A program made the translations under genes and the position numbers. Positions 39,767 to 49,199 of a DNA stretch of 64,000 nucleotides are shown one piece after another (positions within the stretch are counted from its first letter, which is position 1; each line of letters starts with the position of its first letter). Under the pieces are notes generated by a model. The model had not been told where the DNA came from. It made no database searches and saw nothing but the letters and a program-made list of their open reading frames with translations. The stretch comes from Winogradskyella endarachnes (GTDB lineage Bacteria; Bacteroidota; Bacteroidia; Flavobacteriales; Flavobacteriaceae), in the NCBI RefSeq assembly GCF_009741275.1, contig NZ_WOWS01000003.1, positions 517,155-581,154 of the forward strand, in the 5' to 3' direction.

Positions 39767-39802
39767 AAAAAAGGCTTCAAGATATCTTGAAGCCTTTTTT
39801 AA
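39767..39802. terminator. Bidirectional terminator
   Basis: AAAAAAGGCTTCAAGA and TCTTGAAGCCTTTTTT flank a TA centre. It terminates the minus-strand metalloprotease gene and backs up the preceding terminator. Confidence 0.85.
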
Positions 39803-39820
39803 TTTCATATGTAACTAAAA

Positions 39821-42304
39821 TTATTTTGGATCTAAAATAAGATTAATTCTTTCTATAGCATCAGCAATATGTATTCTGCTCATAGCGTCACCTCCACGTG
39901 CATTGCGTAATTGAGTTCGCAATGTTTTGAGTTCTGCTCTTACAACCGCTTTTATATCAGATTGACTGGTGTTAACAGCAGTAGCTTTAACGTAAGGGCT
40001 TCTTGATCTTCCACTTTGGTTTTTAGCGGTCATTAAATATTCTAATCTATCAATATGAGCACGTTGTAAATTACGACGGTAAGTGTCTATTTTTTTACCA
40101 GTTCTTAATTCACTCCAAATACCTGTTCTAAGATCTTTCATCATATCTGTTAAAGCATAAGCTTTATTATCGTAAGTATAAGCTTCTGTTAAACGCTGCA
40201 TTTTTCCTAAGCTTAAAACGGTATTTAAAGTTCTAGCTTGTAAAGCTCTAATACGTTCTACAGAACCAGAATATTCAATACGGTCAAAAATTGTTTTATC
40301 TAATAACCATGTTGGTGTATTAAATATATTTTCTTGTAGAAAAGCCATAGCTCTTTTTTGGTGTTCTTTTGGCACTGCAGTATAAACGGCACCTTCTTGG
40401 TCTGCAGTTTTGTACATCTCATAAACACCACCTATGTTATTAGCAACGTGTCCCATGTAGCGGTTAAACTGTGATACTACGTGACCATACATTTCTTCTA
40501 AATCATCATAATCTTCACCAGCTTCTGTAGTCCATTCTATTAAGTTTGGTACAATACGCTTTAAGTTTTTAATACCATATTCACTCGCTAACATAGCATC
40601 GTCACCTAAATCTTCGGTCTGAGAACTTGGATCGTGGATGTCACCAACCTGCTGGTGACCAAAACGATACATTGGGTCGCCTGCATGTTCTTTAATCCAT
40701 TGATTTAGAATAGGTTTTTCTTCTTCTGCAGTTTTATCTAAGATAGGTCTGTAACCCCAAGCAATCGCATACTTATCATAAGTACCAATGTCTGGCATTA
40801 ATGCAACACCTTCATCACCTGGTTGCGCAATGTAATTAAAACGTGCGTAATCCATAATAGATGGTGCTGTACCATTTTTTTGAGTAAACTCTGCATCTCT
40901 TAATTTTTCAACTGGGTAAGCAACGCTACTTCCCATGTTATGTGGTAAACCTAAAGTGTGACCTACCTCGTGAGCAGATACAAAACGAATTAAACGTCCC
41001 ATAACTTCATCTCTAAACTGAGGACTTTGAGCATCTGGATTAATGGCTGCTGTATGTACAAAGAACCAACCACGTAATAAAGACATTACATTGTGGTACC
41101 AGTTAATGTCACTTTCTAAAATCTCGCCTGTTCTTGGGTCACTTACGTGAGGTCCATTTGCATTAGGAATTGGCGACGCTAAATAACGTACAACAGAATA
41201 ACGCACATCTTCTGGGCTCCATTCTGGATCTTCTTCTACAGTTGGTGGATCCATAGCAATAATTGCATCTTTAAATCCGGCTGCTTCAAAAGCAACCTGC
41301 CAATCTTCAATACCTTGTTTTAAGTACTTTCTCCATTTTTCTGGTGTAGCTCTATCAATGTAGTAAACAATTTGTTTTTTAGGAACAACTAACTCACCAC
41401 GCTTAAATTTTTCAATATCTTCATCTTTAACTTCTAATCTCCAACGATCTAAAAACTCTAAAGACTTACTTTTTTGGTCTTCTAGTCCATAATCTGTTTG
41501 ACGACTTGTAAACCACCCAACGCGTTCATCAAAATAACGACGTTTCATTGGGTTATCTGGTAACAAAATCATTGAGTTATTAATTTCTATTGAAATAGTT
41601 CCTGTACTCGAATTAGATGGAGGTGATCCAGCAGCATAAGTTTTTACGTGCCTTGCTTCAATGTTTCGTGGGTAACTTTTTATGCTTTCAATAAAAGATT
41701 TATCACTTTCTAAACGTGTTACTTTGTAAGGACGTCTTCTAAATAGAGGTAAACCTAATGACTTTACGTCTTTTTGAAATAAAGGTGAAGCATCAATTAC
41801 AGTACTAGTAGAGTCTTTACTGAATGCTTTAATAGGAAACGTAAAAAGTACAGGTTCGAAGTTTGAATTTTTTACAGCCTCATTAACCGGAAGCGAATCT
41901 GCAGCAACTACATTATAAGATACTACTCTAAGTACCACTTTTTTTCCTTTTTTCTCCCAACGTAAAACTTGCTCGTTTTGCTTTCCTCCTCCAAATCCAA
42001 GTCCGGAAGCGGTTTTAGAAATACGAGTAACCATTAACATTTCACGGTTAAATAGAGAATCTGGAATTTCGTAATAAAATTTATCATCTACAGTGTGTAC
42101 TGTAAATAAACCTGTATCACTTTTAGCGTCTTTAGGAATGACTTTGCTATAGGGTTTTGGGTCGTTTTTACCAGGTTTTTTTGCTGGTGGTTTTGCCATT
42201 GCTGTGGCATCCTTTTTAGATTTTCCGGCTTTCTTTGCAGTAGAGCAAGAAAATGCCAAAAAAGCAGAAACTACTAAAAGTAGTTTAATAGATAAATGTT
42301 TCAA
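39821..42304 (-). CDS. Zinc-dependent metalloprotease lipoprotein (DUF5117/DUF4953 type)
   Basis: An 827-residue lipoprotein (signal ending FLAFSC) with a Lys/Pro-rich spacer. The large N-terminal domain (about 60-270) and the metzincin-like core with HEVGHTLGLPH (His445, Glu446, His449, His455) fit the DUF5117/DUF5118-DUF4953 metalloprotease family of Bacteroidota. It is probably anchored in the outer membrane. The start codon is TTG (no in-frame ATG before the upstream stop). Confidence 0.85.
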   Translation of the reverse strand: MKHLSIKLLLVVSAFLAFSCSTAKKAGKSKKDATAMAKPPAKKPGKNDPKPYSKVIPKDAKSDTGLFTVHTVDDKFYYEIPDSLFNREMLMVTRISKTASGLGFGGGKQNEQVLRWEKKGKKVVLRVVSYNVVAADSLPVNEAVKNSNFEPVLFTFPIKAFSKDSTSTVIDASPLFQKDVKSLGLPLFRRRPYKVTRLESDKSFIESIKSYPRNIEARHVKTYAAGSPPSNSSTGTISIEINNSMILLPDNPMKRRYFDERVGWFTSRQTDYGLEDQKSKSLEFLDRWRLEVKDEDIEKFKRGELVVPKKQIVYYIDRATPEKWRKYLKQGIEDWQVAFEAAGFKDAIIAMDPPTVEEDPEWSPEDVRYSVVRYLASPIPNANGPHVSDPRTGEILESDINWYHNVMSLLRGWFFVHTAAINPDAQSPQFRDEVMGRLIRFVSAHEVGHTLGLPHNMGSSVAYPVEKLRDAEFTQKNGTAPSIMDYARFNYIAQPGDEGVALMPDIGTYDKYAIAWGYRPILDKTAEEEKPILNQWIKEHAGDPMYRFGHQQVGDIHDPSSQTEDLGDDAMLASEYGIKNLKRIVPNLIEWTTEAGEDYDDLEEMYGHVVSQFNRYMGHVANNIGGVYEMYKTADQEGAVYTAVPKEHQKRAMAFLQENIFNTPTWLLDKTIFDRIEYSGSVERIRALQARTLNTVLSLGKMQRLTEAYTYDNKAYALTDMMKDLRTGIWSELRTGKKIDTYRRNLQRAHIDRLEYLMTAKNQSGRSRSPYVKATAVNTSQSDIKAVVRAELKTLRTQLRNARGGDAMSRIHIADAIERINLILDPK

Positions 42305-42395
42305 ATGAGTCGGTTTTAATTAATTTGGATGAAAATACGGATCTATTAAGAATCTGTTAAATTTAAAACCGATTTTAGTATTTATTTAACGCCTA

Positions 42396-43391
42396 TTAAT
42401 TAAGGGTGTTGAGGTAAGTCTGTACTAAATCTAAGCCTTCTGTGTGTCTCATAGTTGTACCTATAAAAGGCATGCTAATTCCTTCTAAATAGAAAGAAAT
42501 CCTATAATCCATTAGAGCTACTTGGTTTAATATGTTGCTATCTTCTAAAGTAGTTTCAAAAGCTAAGTTTAGGGTAGACTCATCTGCACAAGTTCCGCCA
42601 GGAATATGGCAATGCGCACAATTGATATCGATGTAAGCCCTAGCTCTAGTTTCTAATGATAGTGAGGTGTCTTCCCAATTTGGCAAGCTTCTAACAGAAC
42701 CACTGCTTGTTATTCCTGTTAATTGTTGGTTACTTATAAATTGTTCTAATTGATTTACGCCATTTACATTAAAATTCATAGATCTTAGTTTTGGGCCTAT
42801 AGGTAGAATTCTATCACTATTGCTATGGCAAGTAAAACAGTCTGTGCTAGATGGAATTTTATAAGTTGTTGGGTTGGTGTTTCCATCTGTGTCAATCCAA
42901 CTAATTGGCACTGTGCTACCTTCTGTGTCTAAAGTGGCATCAGTTTGTGTGTCATTCCATATGTAGTTTCCTGTTTCCCAATTATCATTTATCTTAATAA
43001 GAATACGTGTTTCAATGATGGTTTTTCCTAAAGATAAATCGCGTTCGTCTACATTGTAATAAAATGTTTTTGCTATTACTGTATTATCTGGAAAAATGGG
43101 TAAGCCATCACCATTATATTGAAGACTAGTAGCTTCTGGTAATGCAATAATGCGTTGTTTGTGTGCGTAATCTGAAAAAAGTGTAGTGTTAATATTGTAC
43201 TCAAAGGCTTTTTCTGTGATGACCAATTCATTTAAGTTGCCTTCAAAAAGATTAAGTTCAGATAAGTTGGTTTTAAACTCGGCAATCACATTTGGTGTTT
43301 CAACAGGCGTTATAGCGTCGTCTTCCTCACATGAAAATAAAAATATTAAAACAACTAGAAGACTAAATAAGTTTTTGAATTGATTGCGCAT
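42396..43391 (-). CDS. Lipoprotein with two CxxCH haem-binding motifs
   Basis: I choose the internal ATG at 43391, which gives MRNQFKNLFSLLVVLIFLFSC, a clean lipoprotein signal; the upstream start adds 11 polar residues. The 331-residue protein has two CxxCH motifs, CFTCHSN (middle) and CAHCHIPGGTC (late), so it may bind two c-type haems. It resembles the TIGR03806/SO2930-type family. An electron-transfer role outside the inner membrane is likely but the partner is unknown. Confidence 0.75.
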   Translation of the reverse strand: MRNQFKNLFSLLVVLIFLFSCEEDDAITPVETPNVIAEFKTNLSELNLFEGNLNELVITEKAFEYNINTTLFSDYAHKQRIIALPEATSLQYNGDGLPIFPDNTVIAKTFYYNVDERDLSLGKTIIETRILIKINDNWETGNYIWNDTQTDATLDTEGSTVPISWIDTDGNTNPTTYKIPSSTDCFTCHSNSDRILPIGPKLRSMNFNVNGVNQLEQFISNQQLTGITSSGSVRSLPNWEDTSLSLETRARAYIDINCAHCHIPGGTCADESTLNLAFETTLEDSNILNQVALMDYRISFYLEGISMPFIGTTMRHTEGLDLVQTYLNTLN

Positions 43392-43467
43392 AGATTGAGG
43401 TTCAGGTTTGTGGCTAATGTACAAAAAAGATGTAATTCTATAAATTTTAAGCGTTTTGAAAAGAAAC

Positions 43468-44589
43468 TCAACCTTTTATAAATTTGAAACTTTCTAGCTG
43501 ATTTTTAGAGTTTTTAATGGTTAATACATAAATTCCTGAGGATATATTTATTAAATCTATTCGATTTGAAGCGTCTATATAATTAGATTGAATTTGTCTG
43601 CCTGAAACATCATAAATAGCATATTCAGAATTTGTTAAATCATTATCAGAAATAATATGTAATTGGTTGTTAACTGAATCTGTTATTAATTTGGTTGTTA
43701 ACTCCAAATTTTCTTCAATAGATAAGGCTTGTCTACCATAAGTAATTGTACTTAAGTAACCATTATGAAGATTTAATATGGCGTCAGAGCCAGTACCTAA
43801 AATTTCAAATGTATAAATATCCTCATTATATCTATGGAAAAAATAATTGTAAGAGCTCTCAAAATATTGTTCATCCGTAGTGTTGCAAGTTGAAAGCGTC
43901 CAACCCATATTTCTTATAACTATAGAATTGGTCTGTATGGGATTATCATAAGAGGCATTGAATCCATTACAAGTTGAACTGCCAAAAACGTTACTTTGTC
44001 CGTTTATAATTTCATCTGAAAAAATAATACTTAAATTTGGGTCAAATGTATTCTCAAATAAAAGATCATATTCCCAAATGGAATGGATAAACCATTCGCC
44101 GCTCAATAGGTTGGTCATAGCATTTTCCCGCCCTAAGTTTATGACCTCACCTAGACTATTTGTGAAACTTAGATTGTGTAAGTTATTTGAAAATGTATAA
44201 GTTAAGTTACCTGGTTGTTGCAAGATTGCAAAGAATAAATTTTCGAAATCAGTTTCTTCTGTGGTTGTACAGGTATTATCCGTTGAGTCAAAATAAGGGA
44301 TAAGCGTAATAAATTCTGTTGTGAATTCATGGAAATAAGACGTAAATGAGTTGCAAATTCCGTTACCGTTAATATATCTTCCCCAATACTGATCGTATGG
44401 TCCTGCTGGTGGACTGGCTTCAAAAACATCAAAATTAATGTTTGGAGCTGTTGTAACAGTTGCTGGTAAACTAATGGTGTTTCCGTTAGACTCCAAAGAA
44501 ATCACATTCCAATTACCCGTGATATTCTGTGAGGATAAGATTAAAGTAAATAAGAAAAATAAGCTGAATGTTACGTAGTTTTTTACCAT
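43468..44589 (-). CDS. T9SS-secreted protein with two META-like domains
   Basis: A 373-residue protein with a signal peptide (to about ILSSQN) and two similar beta-rich units: NITGNWNVISLESNG (about 22-36) and LLSGEWFIHSIWEYD (about 165-179), each followed by a Cys-containing CN(S/G)F segment. This resembles META/lipocalin-like heat-shock domains. The C-terminus is a type A T9SS sorting domain (ISSGIYVLTIKNSKN, ending FKFIKG). Function unknown. Confidence 0.75.
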   Translation of the reverse strand: MVKNYVTFSLFFLFTLILSSQNITGNWNVISLESNGNTISLPATVTTAPNINFDVFEASPPAGPYDQYWGRYINGNGICNSFTSYFHEFTTEFITLIPYFDSTDNTCTTTEETDFENLFFAILQQPGNLTYTFSNNLHNLSFTNSLGEVINLGRENAMTNLLSGEWFIHSIWEYDLLFENTFDPNLSIIFSDEIINGQSNVFGSSTCNGFNASYDNPIQTNSIVIRNMGWTLSTCNTTDEQYFESSYNYFFHRYNEDIYTFEILGTGSDAILNLHNGYLSTITYGRQALSIEENLELTTKLITDSVNNQLHIISDNDLTNSEYAIYDVSGRQIQSNYIDASNRIDLINISSGIYVLTIKNSKNQLESFKFIKG

Positions 44590-44664
44590 ACCAAATGCAA
44601 TCGAGATTAAGATTATAAAGAGCTGGTAATAAATGTATTAAAATTTGTAATTGATTCCTAAAAA

Positions 44665-44693
44665 AAAGGAACTATTAGTTAATAGTTCCTTTT
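44665..44693 (-). terminator. Terminator of lysS
   Basis: AGGAACTATTA-GT-TAATAGTTCCT stem, with a long T-run on the minus strand, 20 bases after the lysS stop. Confidence 0.8.
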
Positions 44694-44712
44694 CAAAATA
44701 TGTGTATTAGTT

Positions 44713-46401
44713 TTAAACCAATTCTACAAACAAACCATCATCAGTTTTTTCTACCTTAGTTAAGCCGTGTTTGCCTAAGCCTTTAATGCCTTTGTCCCAA
44801 CCTTTGTTACTTAAACCAGATTGAGATTTAAGAGCAACTAAATCCATTCGTTTTTCAGTTTTTAGAACTTCTAAAATCGCTTTTTCATTATCACTTAAAT
44901 CAACTTTTTTCTTCTCTGGTCGCATTTGAGGGAAGAATAATACTTCTTGTATACTTTGATTATTGGTTAAGAACATAATTAAACGATCCATCCCAATTCC
45001 CATTCCAGATGTTGGAGGCATACCGTATTCTAGTGCACGTAAAAAGTCGTGATCAATAAACTCAGTAGCTTCGTCATCACCTTTTTGAGCTAGTTTTAAT
45101 TGATGCTCAAAACGCTCACGCTGATCAATCGGGTCATTTAATTCTGAATATGCATTTGCAATTTCTTTACCACAAACCATAAGCTCAAAACGCTCTGTTA
45201 ACTCTGGGTTTTCTCTATGTTCTTTACACAAAGGACTCATTTCTTTTGGGTAATCTGTAATGAAAGTTGGTTGTATGTAGTTGCCTTCGCATTTTTCACC
45301 AAAAATCTCATCAATTAATTTTCCTTTACCCATGGTCTCATCAACATCAATATGCATACTTTTTGCAGCTGCTCTTATTTCGTCTTCAGACTTGTTATAA
45401 ATATCAAAACCAGTAAATTCTAATATTGAATCGCGCATGGTTATACGCTTATATGGCGCTTTAAAGTTTATTTTATGTTCGCCAAAAGTAGCTTCAGATG
45501 TGCCGTTTACAGCTATTGCACAATGTTCTAAAAGTTGCTCACAGAAATCCATCATCCAATTATAATCTTTGTAAGATACATAGATTTCCATGGCTGTGAA
45601 TTCTGGATTGTGCGTTCTGTCCATACCTTCATTTCTGAAGTTTTTAGAAAACTCGTATACACCATCAAAACCACCAACAATTAATCGTTTTAAGTATAGT
45701 TCGTTAGCAATTCTCATATACAATGGAATGTCTAAACTGTTATGGTGTGTAATAAATGGACGTGCTGCTGCACCTCCAGGGATAGGTTGTAAAACAGGTG
45801 TTTCAACTTCAAAATAACCAGCATCATTAAAAAACTGACGCATGGCATTAAATAATTTTGTTCGCTTTACAAATACTTCTTTTACATGCGGATTTACCAC
45901 TAAATCAGCATAACGTTGTCTGTATCTTAATTCTGGGTCTGTAAATGCGTCATAAGTAACACCATCTTTTTGCTTTGGTATTGGTAAGGGTTTTAATGCT
46001 TTACTTAACAGTTTAAAATCTTTAACCATTACTGTTTTTTCACCAACCTGCGTTGTAAAAAGTGTTCCTTCTATACCAACAAAATCACCTAAATCTAGTA
46101 GTTTTTTGAAAACATCATTGTATAATGATTTGTCTTCGCCTTCGCAAATCTCATCTCTATTAAAATAGACTTGAATACGACCTTCGCTATCTTGCAATTG
46201 CGCAAAAGAGGCTTTTCCTTGAATGTTAATTGCCATTAAACGACCAGCAATAATTACCTGTTTACCTTCCTCAAAGTCAGATTTTATCTGTTTAGAAGTG
46301 TGGTTTACCGGAAACAAATCCGCTGGATAAGGGTTAATCCCTAAAGCTCTTAGCTTGTCTAACTTTTGGCGTCTTACCAATTCTTGTTCTGAAAGTTGCA
46401 T
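44713..46401 (-). CDS. lysS: Lysyl-tRNA synthetase, class II, with C-terminal extension
   Basis: The 562-residue protein has an N-terminal OB-fold anticodon-binding domain (about 55-145) and the class II catalytic core with motif 2 (FRNEGMDRTHNPEFT) and motif 3 (GMGIGMDRLIM). The standard bacterial enzyme ends at about 500 residues. About 60 further residues here (AILEVLKTEKRMDLVALKSQ and following) look like a small winged-helix extension. I have the impression this is common in Flavobacteriia. It is a single-gene unit. Confidence 0.96.
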   Translation of the reverse strand: MQLSEQELVRRQKLDKLRALGINPYPADLFPVNHTSKQIKSDFEEGKQVIIAGRLMAINIQGKASFAQLQDSEGRIQVYFNRDEICEGEDKSLYNDVFKKLLDLGDFVGIEGTLFTTQVGEKTVMVKDFKLLSKALKPLPIPKQKDGVTYDAFTDPELRYRQRYADLVVNPHVKEVFVKRTKLFNAMRQFFNDAGYFEVETPVLQPIPGGAAARPFITHHNSLDIPLYMRIANELYLKRLIVGGFDGVYEFSKNFRNEGMDRTHNPEFTAMEIYVSYKDYNWMMDFCEQLLEHCAIAVNGTSEATFGEHKINFKAPYKRITMRDSILEFTGFDIYNKSEDEIRAAAKSMHIDVDETMGKGKLIDEIFGEKCEGNYIQPTFITDYPKEMSPLCKEHRENPELTERFELMVCGKEIANAYSELNDPIDQRERFEHQLKLAQKGDDEATEFIDHDFLRALEYGMPPTSGMGIGMDRLIMFLTNNQSIQEVLFFPQMRPEKKKVDLSDNEKAILEVLKTEKRMDLVALKSQSGLSNKGWDKGIKGLGKHGLTKVEKTDDGLFVELV

Positions 46402-46421
46402 TCTTATTTATTTTAAAGCTG

Positions 46422-46429
46422 CAAAATTA
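46422..46429 (-). promoter_or_regulatory. Putative -7 box of lysS
   Basis: TAATTTTG on the minus strand (46429-46422), exact TAnnTTTG match, 20 bases before the ATG at 46401. Confidence 0.4.
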
Positions 46430-46457
46430 CGTTATTTCTTTTAAGTATAAAACAAAC

Positions 46458-46492
46458 AAAACTGCTAAGTTTCAATACAACTTAGCAGTTTT
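46458..46492. terminator. Terminator of the DUF1573 gene
   Basis: AAAACTGCTAAGT and ACTTAGCAGTTTT, perfect 13-base arms around a 9-base loop, between the lysS promoter region and the end of the DUF1573 gene. Confidence 0.8.
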
Positions 46493-46511
46493 GCACCCTT
46501 AAATTATGCCG

Positions 46512-46919
46512 CTATTCAGCGGCAACAATTTTGCCTTTAATTTTTAAGATTTTATTTCCACCTTCTGCATTAGACATTACAGTGATAGTTTTAGCAAAGT
46601 TACCAAGTCTTTTAGTGTCGTATTTTATTTCTAATTCACCTTGGTCTCCTGGCTGAATAGGTGCTTTAGAGTAGCTTGGAACTGTGCATCCACAACTGGT
46701 TTTTACTTTGGTAATTAATAAAGGCGCATCACCTGTATTGGTAAATGTAAATAAGCGTTTACCATCTGAGTTTTGAGTAATGGTACCATAATCAATAACC
46801 TCTGTTTTAAATTTTAAAATAGCAACTTTTGTGTTGTATTTGCCAAATTCTGTAGTGGTTACATTGAAAAAGTTAATTGATAAAACTAAAAGAATTGCAA
46901 TGTTTAATGTTCGTTTCAT
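46512..46919 (-). CDS. DUF1573 domain secreted protein
   Basis: I choose ATG 46919 (MKRTLNIAILLVLSINFF), which yields a signal peptide directly; the upstream ATG adds 11 residues. The 135-residue protein has the DUF1573 immunoglobulin-like fold: VIDYGTITQNSDGKRLFTFT (about 40-59) and LITKVKTSCGCTVPSY with the family's CGC motif. Such proteins are common and mostly uncharacterised in Bacteroidota. Confidence 0.88.
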   Translation of the reverse strand: MKRTLNIAILLVLSINFFNVTTTEFGKYNTKVAILKFKTEVIDYGTITQNSDGKRLFTFTNTGDAPLLITKVKTSCGCTVPSYSKAPIQPGDQGELEIKYDTKRLGNFAKTITVMSNAEGGNKILKIKGKIVAAE

Positions 46920-47028
46920 GATAAAATATTTTTTATGATTAATTTGAAACAAACATCTTAGATTTTAAGGTGAATTATTAAAAAGTAAGGGTTGAAATTG
47001 GTACTAGTACCAGGTTGTAATTTTTTAA

Positions 47029-48084
47029 CTAACTGATAAACAGTGATTTTGCGTCTTCTCTAGATTGTACGTTTAATTTTTTATAAATGTTATTAGTGTG
47101 CGTTTTTACAGTACTTACACTTAAAAAAAGGCATTCTGCAATGTCTTTATTTGTTTTATCCATTAATAAATGTTCTAAAACAACCTGTTCTTGTTTAGAT
47201 AATTTTGCTTTTAAATCTTCTAGTTTAGATTGCTTTTGTTTCCAATTTCTATAGACAAAAATCAAATTTAAAAGGATTGAAATTCCTAATATAAAATATA
47301 GTAAAAGGTGCCAATGTGTTGCTGATTTTTTATCTGAAGATGTTAGCAAGTAACGGTCGGCTTCTAACTCGTTCATGTATTGTTTAGTGTAAGTTGTATT
47401 AGGATAGGTGTTTTCTAATCTTGTTTTTAAGTTATTGTAGTAACTATTATCCTTTAAGTCTTCAACATAATAATTATGAAGTTCACTACTTCGGTCAGAT
47501 AAATAAGCGTAAATGTAAATTTCTGCTAAAGGTTCGTTTAGAGCTTTGCCATATTCTTGTAGTGTTTTAAACCATTTTTTGTTATTAAGTTTACGGTTAG
47601 CTTCACTTCTAAATTCACTGTAAGCAAAGCGCATGTCATTTTTTAAGGAATCTATTTTTATAAAGGCGTTTGCTTTGGGATTATTAGATTCTATTTCGCA
47701 AAAAATTTGCTTACCAAAAGAAAATGGGAGTTTTAACGTGTCTGTATTTTTTGCTAAAAATAAAAGTGTTTCGCTATCGCTGCAATGCCCATTAAAATGA
47801 TTAATTTCTTGCTGAGTAATGGAGCAGCGGTCAACGTGTACGCGATAGATACGGTTTTCAGTATCTAACATATTGCCTGTAAATTGAAAGAAGCCAGTAG
47901 AATCGGCTACTGTTTTTGCAATAATTTGTTCTGAGTAAACACCAGACATTTTTCTGTAATCTTCAACAATAGAAAGATAAACAGAGCTATCCCATTCTTC
48001 TGGGTTTGTGTAGCCCGAAAATGAATATTGTGCTTCACAAATTGAAGTGATAGCTAAAAAAATTACAAGGATTTTTATTCGCAT
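47029..48084 (-). CDS. Membrane-anchored LuxR-type transcriptional regulator
   Basis: A 351-residue protein with a signal-like N-terminus (to about ICEAQ), an extracytoplasmic region (about 20-258), one transmembrane segment (HWHLLLYFILGISILLNLIF, about 262-281), a coiled-coil-like stretch and a C-terminal LuxR/GerE helix-turn-helix (about 290-350; LSKQEQVVLEHLLMDKTNKD, LSVSTVKTHTNNIYKKLNV). The layout suggests signal sensing outside the membrane and direct DNA binding inside. No response-regulator receiver domain is present. Ligand and targets are unknown. Confidence 0.85.
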   Translation of the reverse strand: MRIKILVIFLAITSICEAQYSFSGYTNPEEWDSSVYLSIVEDYRKMSGVYSEQIIAKTVADSTGFFQFTGNMLDTENRIYRVHVDRCSITQQEINHFNGHCSDSETLLFLAKNTDTLKLPFSFGKQIFCEIESNNPKANAFIKIDSLKNDMRFAYSEFRSEANRKLNNKKWFKTLQEYGKALNEPLAEIYIYAYLSDRSSELHNYYVEDLKDNSYYNNLKTRLENTYPNTTYTKQYMNELEADRYLLTSSDKKSATHWHLLLYFILGISILLNLIFVYRNWKQKQSKLEDLKAKLSKQEQVVLEHLLMDKTNKDIAECLFLSVSTVKTHTNNIYKKLNVQSREDAKSLFIS

Positions 48085-48194
48085 AGAACGAAACTACATA
48101 ATTTAATTATTATTTAAGTGAGAAGAATTCATAAAAAATGTAACAATTTTAATTAAAATTAGTCTTATAGGTACATCAAATCATTAAACAAATT

Positions 48195-48353
48195 ATGAGT
48201 ATCTGGCGTGTTATCCTTTCTATTATTTTCCCTCCCTTGGCTGTTATAGATAAAGGTTGTGGTTCTTTTTTAATCACCTTTATTTTATGCTTTTTTGGTT
48301 GGGTACCAGGTATAATTGCTGCGCTAGTAATATTGAATAATCCTAATCGATAA
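48195..48353 (+). CDS. YqaE/Pmp3-family small membrane protein
   Basis: A 52-residue protein with two transmembrane segments, beginning MSIWRVILSIIFPPLAVIDK and continuing with CFFGWVPGIIAALVI. The IFPPLAV and GWxPGxIxA motifs are characteristic of the Pmp3/YqaE (UPF0057) family of small hydrophobic proteins, often stress-linked. There is an in-line downstream lipoprotein gene but a separate promoter overlaps this gene's end. Confidence 0.88.
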   Translation: MSIWRVILSIIFPPLAVIDKGCGSFLITFILCFFGWVPGIIAALVILNNPNR

Positions 48354-48366
48354 ATCCGTATCTTTG
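48333..48366 (+). promoter_or_regulatory. Putative promoter of the 48393 lipoprotein-lipB unit
   Basis: TTG at 48333-48335, 23 bases, then TATCTTTG at 48359-48366 (exact TAnnTTTG). The -7 box lies after the YqaE stop and 26 bases before the next ATG. Confidence 0.5.
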
Positions 48367-48392
48367 TACTGCATAAAATCAATTTAGAAATT

Positions 48393-49199
48393 ATGAAAAA
48401 AATTATCTTACTTTTTACACTGGTATGCTTTTTAACGAGTTGTAATGTTACAGAATCTATTGTTTTTAATGAAAATGGTTCTGGCCAATTTTTAATTAGT
48501 TACGAAATGGGTGATGCTGTTACAGCTATGACCAATGCCATGGGTGGAGAAAAACCAGATTCTGAAAAGAAAGAAGGGGGAAAAGTAATGGATACTACTA
48601 TGGTATTTGCAGATATTATGGAAACATATAAAGATAGTATTGCAGCATTACCTGAAGATAAAAAGTTAGCAATGGCAGCCGTAAAAGATATGTTTATGAC
48701 CATGAAAATGAATGAAGACGAAGGTGAAATGACTATGGGAATTGGGCTTAATTTTGATTCAATTGATGATTTAAAAGATATCAACGAAAAAATTAAAAAA
48801 GCACAAAGCTTAAACGCACAAGGTGATCAAGTTGGTTCTATGAAAGAGAACTCTCCATTAGGTAATTTTTTTGGTAGTGATAATAATAAAACAGGTTATG
48901 TTTTAACGGATTCTGGGTTTAGTAGACTTACAGAAATTTCTATATTAGATGAAGAAGGAGAAGAGTCGATTGAAGAGTTATTTGATGAAGCAGATGAAAG
49001 TAACCAAGAATTTATAGACTATTTTAAAAATGCTTTTTACAATGTAAAATTGTCTTTTCCTAAAGCAGTTAAAACGATGTCTTTAGAAAATGCTGAACTT
49101 TCAGAAGATAGAAAAACGGTGACTTATAAAGTAAATTGGATTGAGTACCTTAAAAATCCTTTATTGTTAGATGTGAATGTTGAGTTTGTAGATGAATAA
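48393..49199 (+). CDS. Hypothetical lipoprotein
   Basis: A 268-residue lipoprotein (signal [17 protein letters not shown]) with a body opening in [20 protein letters not shown] (about 18-37), followed by a Met/Lys/Glu-rich helical region and a beta-rich C-terminus. The pattern is shared by uncharacterised Bacteroidota lipoproteins that I cannot name. It overlaps lipB by eight bases, so translation is probably coupled, although no functional link to lipoylation is known. Confidence 0.75.
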   Translation: MKKIILLFTLVCFLTSCNVTESIVFNENGSGQFLISYEMGDAVTAMTNAMGGEKPDSEKKEGGKVMDTTMVFADIMETYKDSIAALPEDKKLAMAAVKDMFMTMKMNEDEGEMTMGIGLNFDSIDDLKDINEKIKKAQSLNAQGDQVGSMKENSPLGNFFGSDNNKTGYVLTDSGFSRLTEISILDEEGEESIEELFDEADESNQEFIDYFKNAFYNVKLSFPKAVKTMSLENAELSEDRKTVTYKVNWIEYLKNPLLLDVNVEFVDE

